From assembly GCF_963082495.1 (NCBI RefSeq), contig NZ_CAUJAN010000003.1, positions 124,001 through 188,000 of the forward strand: DNA of 64,000 nt, given 5' to 3'. Under the pieces are notes generated by a model. That model searched no databases. It was given only the letters and a program-made list of their open reading frames with translations, and had not been told where the DNA came from. Shown here piece after piece: positions 61,923 to 64,000 of the stretch. The DNA comes from Methanobrevibacter sp. V74. Lineage in GTDB: Archaea > Methanobacteriota > Methanobacteria > Methanobacteriales > Methanobacteriaceae. The position numbers and the translations under genes were made by a program. The stretch's first letter is position 1. Every line of letters starts with the position of its first letter.

Positions 61923-62195
61923 TTGAAACAATGTATGGATATTGACAATTTACATAGAAGAATTAAAAAAATCATTGGCCAGTTAAATGCTATTGATCGT
62001 ATGATTGAAGAAGATATTCCATGTGAACAAATTTTAATGCAAATAAATGCATCAAAATCAGCATTACATAAAGTAGGATACATCATTGTTGAAGGACACC
62101 TTGAAAATTGTGTTAAACAAGCTATTGAAGATAAAGATTCAGATGAAGCCATTGGAGATATTTCTTCAATTTTAGAATACTACTCCCGAATTTAA
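61923..62195 (+). CDS. csoR: CsoR-type copper-sensing repressor
   Basis: 90 residues from TTG 61923 (MKQCMDIDNLHRRIKKIIGQ), preceded by AGGATG. An in-frame open stretch further upstream has no coding character. The metal site is Cys34 (IPCEQ), His59 and Cys63 (EGHLENC). The spacing C-25-H-4-C equals that of M. tuberculosis CsoR, indicating copper sensing within the DUF156 family. It lies upstream of the P-type ATPase with a matching operator. Confidence 0.8.
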   Translation: MKQCMDIDNLHRRIKKIIGQLNAIDRMIEEDIPCEQILMQINASKSALHKVGYIIVEGHLENCVKQAIEDKDSDEAIGDISSILEYYSRI

Positions 62196-62213
62196 TTTTT
62201 TTTAAAATAAATA

Positions 62214-62231
62214 TATACCCTACGGGGTATA
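62214..62231. promoter_or_regulatory. CsoR operator before the P-type ATPase gene
   Basis: Perfect 7-bp arms TATACCC and GGGTATA around TACG match the G/C-rich inverted repeat recognised by CsoR-type repressors. It sits between csoR and the transporter start, so repression would be lifted by Cu(I). Confidence 0.7.
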
Positions 62232-62255
62232 CCTATACTAATGGAGCTGTTTAAT

Positions 62256-64000
62256 ATGAACCTTACAGAAGATAAAAAAAAGAGATATTAATCATAATAA
62301 TATCCACAATTAGTGTAATTGCAAGTTTCATACTATCTCTCGATTATATTTCATGGATTGCAGTTATATTATGTGGAATACCCCTATTTAAAGACTGCAT
62401 TGAAGGATTAATCGCTGAATTTGACATAAAAGCAGATTTGCTTGTGAATATAGCCATTATTGCATCAATAATAATTGGTGAAATATTTGCAGCAGGAGAA
62501 ATTGCGACAATTATGACTATTGGAGAATTTTTAGAAGAGTATACAGTATCAAAAGCACAAGGAAGAATTAAAAAACTTGTAAAAATGACTCCTCAAGTTG
62601 CAACAAGAATTAGAAATGGAATTGAAGAAAAAATTGATGTAAAAGAAGTAGAAATTGGAGATATTCTTAAAGTGCTTCCAGGAGAAAGTATCCCAACTGA
62701 TGGAATCATCATAAGTGGTGAAACATCAATCGATCAATCAACATTAACAGGAGAATCATTGCCTGTTGATAAAAAAGCAAATGATGAAGTTTACAGTGGA
62801 TGTATCAACCTTTATGGATCATTTACAATGAAAACCACTAAAGTAAGTGAAGATAGTTCACTTCAAAAATTAATTAAATTAGTTGAATCATCCTCTCCCG
62901 AGAATTCAAAAATCGTAAGACAAGCAGACAAATGGGCAACGATGATTGTTGTAATAGCTTTTTCAGCAGCGATCTTGACTTATTTATCCACATTTGAAAT
63001 AATCAGATCAGTGACAATATTAGTAGTATTCTGTCCATGTGCATTAGTTCTTGCAACACCGACTGCCATTATGGCTTCTATTGGAAATTTAACAAAATAC
63101 GGCATTTTAGTAAAAGATGGTCAATCAATAGAAGAATTATCCTGTGTAGATGAGTTAATATTTGACAAAACCGGAACTTTAACACATGGCACTCCTGAAG
63201 TTATAGATATCATATCCGATAATCCCAATGAAATGATGTATCTTTTGACTTCCCTTGAATCAAAATCAGAACATCCACTAGCAAGAGCTATTGTTAAACA
63301 GTACAATAGTTCTGGATCAGCAGAAGTTAATGACTTTAAAATGCATATTGGAATGGGAGTCACCGGAACAATCAACAACTCAAAAATAACTGCAGGAAAT
63401 AGAAAACTTCTCAGTAGCGAAAATATTCCATTAAAATATGACAAAGAGCCAGAAAACAGCGAAATAGAAATATTTGTAGCCAAAGATAGAGAAATTATTG
63501 GAAAAGTACTTCTTGCAGATACACTTCGCGAAACTTCAAAACAAACAATTAAAAAGCTTAAAAGATTGAAAGTCAGAACAACATTACTTACAGGAGATAA
63601 TGAAACAACTGCAAAAGAGATTGCAAATCAAGTTAAACTCAGAAATGTAAAAGTGAACTGTTTACCTGAAGACAAAACAGAATATATTAAACAGGAACAA
63701 TTAAAAGGAAATAAAGTTGCTATGATTGGAGATGGAGTTAATGATGCGCCATCACTTAAAAAAGCAAATGTTGGAATAGCCATGGGGAAAATCGGAAGTG
63801 ATGTTAGTATTGAAACTGCAAATATTGCACTGATTAATGACAATATTGATGATATCCCCCATTTAATTGGAATTGCTCGCAAAACAATAAAAACCATTAA
63901 TCTAAGTATCGGTTTTGCTCTAACATTGAACATTATTGCAATGGCACTGGCTATTTTAGGATGGTTAAATCCGATTGAAGGAGCATTAATTCACAACATT
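62256..64000 (+). CDS. Heavy-metal P1B-type ATPase (probably copper), 3' end outside window, apparent N-terminal frameshift
   Basis: ATG 62256, behind GGAG, starts MNLTEDKKKR and stops after 11 codons. Shifting frame in the A8 run (62273-62280) restores EILIIIISTISVIASFILSL and the rest of a transporter. The domains read: no metal-binding HMA domain, membrane helices, actuator TGES, the CPC motif (VFCPCALVLATPTA) in the transport helix, FDKTGTLTHG, SEHPLARAIV and GDGVNDAPSL. CPC plus a CsoR-type neighbour favours Cu(I) export, though the late GWLNPIEGALIHN segment is also seen in Zn/Cd types. The frame runs off the window. Confidence 0.75.

Overview
The window comes from a low-GC methanogenic archaeon of the order Methanobacteriales, most likely Methanobrevibacter. 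The evidence is archaeal housekeeping genes (aIF1A, RIO1 kinase, topoisomerase VI A and B, a KH-domain RNA-binding protein, MoeA, HypD), frequent TTG and GTG starts behind Shine-Dalgarno sites, TATA-type promoters, and a provirus lysin of the pseudomurein endoisopeptidase type, an enzyme useful only against pseudomurein-walled methanogens.

Layout. (1) 1-3.4 kb is host: the hypD 3' end, a phosphoglycolate phosphatase, pmbA, an SseB-like gene and two small minus-strand genes. (2) About 3.46-53.5 kb is a provirus of roughly 50 kb, nearly all on the minus strand, bounded by a 15-bp inverted repeat next to the tyrosine integrase and the 3' end of moeA. Read in the direction of transcription, right to left: integrase; an orphan plus-strand gene; an Xre/ImmA-PIN pair; an HsdR-N-like nuclease gene flanked by two copies of a structured non-coding element; an AbrB-like regulator diverging from the early operon; small early genes (Sak4-like ATPase, SWIM, RHH-like, HNH, ASCH, many small Cys-rich proteins); a plus-strand two-gene cassette of unknown function; a holin-like pair; a broken DNA methyltransferase; terminase, portal, MuF-like protein, protease, scaffold and capsid; neck genes; tail sheath and tube; chaperones; tape measure; baseplate hub, gp25 and gpJ; tail fibres; and the pseudomurein endoisopeptidase. 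(3) 53.5-64 kb is host: moeA, aIF1A, rio1, a decayed IS630-type element, the KH protein, top6B-top6A, and a CsoR-type repressor followed by a heavy-metal P-type ATPase running off the window.

How it works together. Sheath, tube, gp25 and baseplate-J proteins imply a contractile-tailed (myovirus-type) archaeal virus with an HK97-type head. Its baseplate hub appears split over two genes, one carrying a transglutaminase-like Cys-His-Asp domain, so wall-cleaving activity may sit in the tail as well as in the lysin. Several genes look frameshifted at simple repeats or homopolymers (tail fibre, protease/scaffold junction, P-type ATPase, zinc-ribbon paralogue, methyltransferase). Some may be programmed or phase-variable and some are decay.

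The most unusual material is (a) the duplicated structured element, probably an RNA, around the HsdR-N-like gene, (b) the plus-strand two-gene cassette at 36.7-38.3 kb, (c) the split hub with an inserted enzymatic domain, and (d) two repeat clusters that look like operators or replication iterons. Nothing could be searched or folded by computer, so family assignments rest on motifs read by eye.
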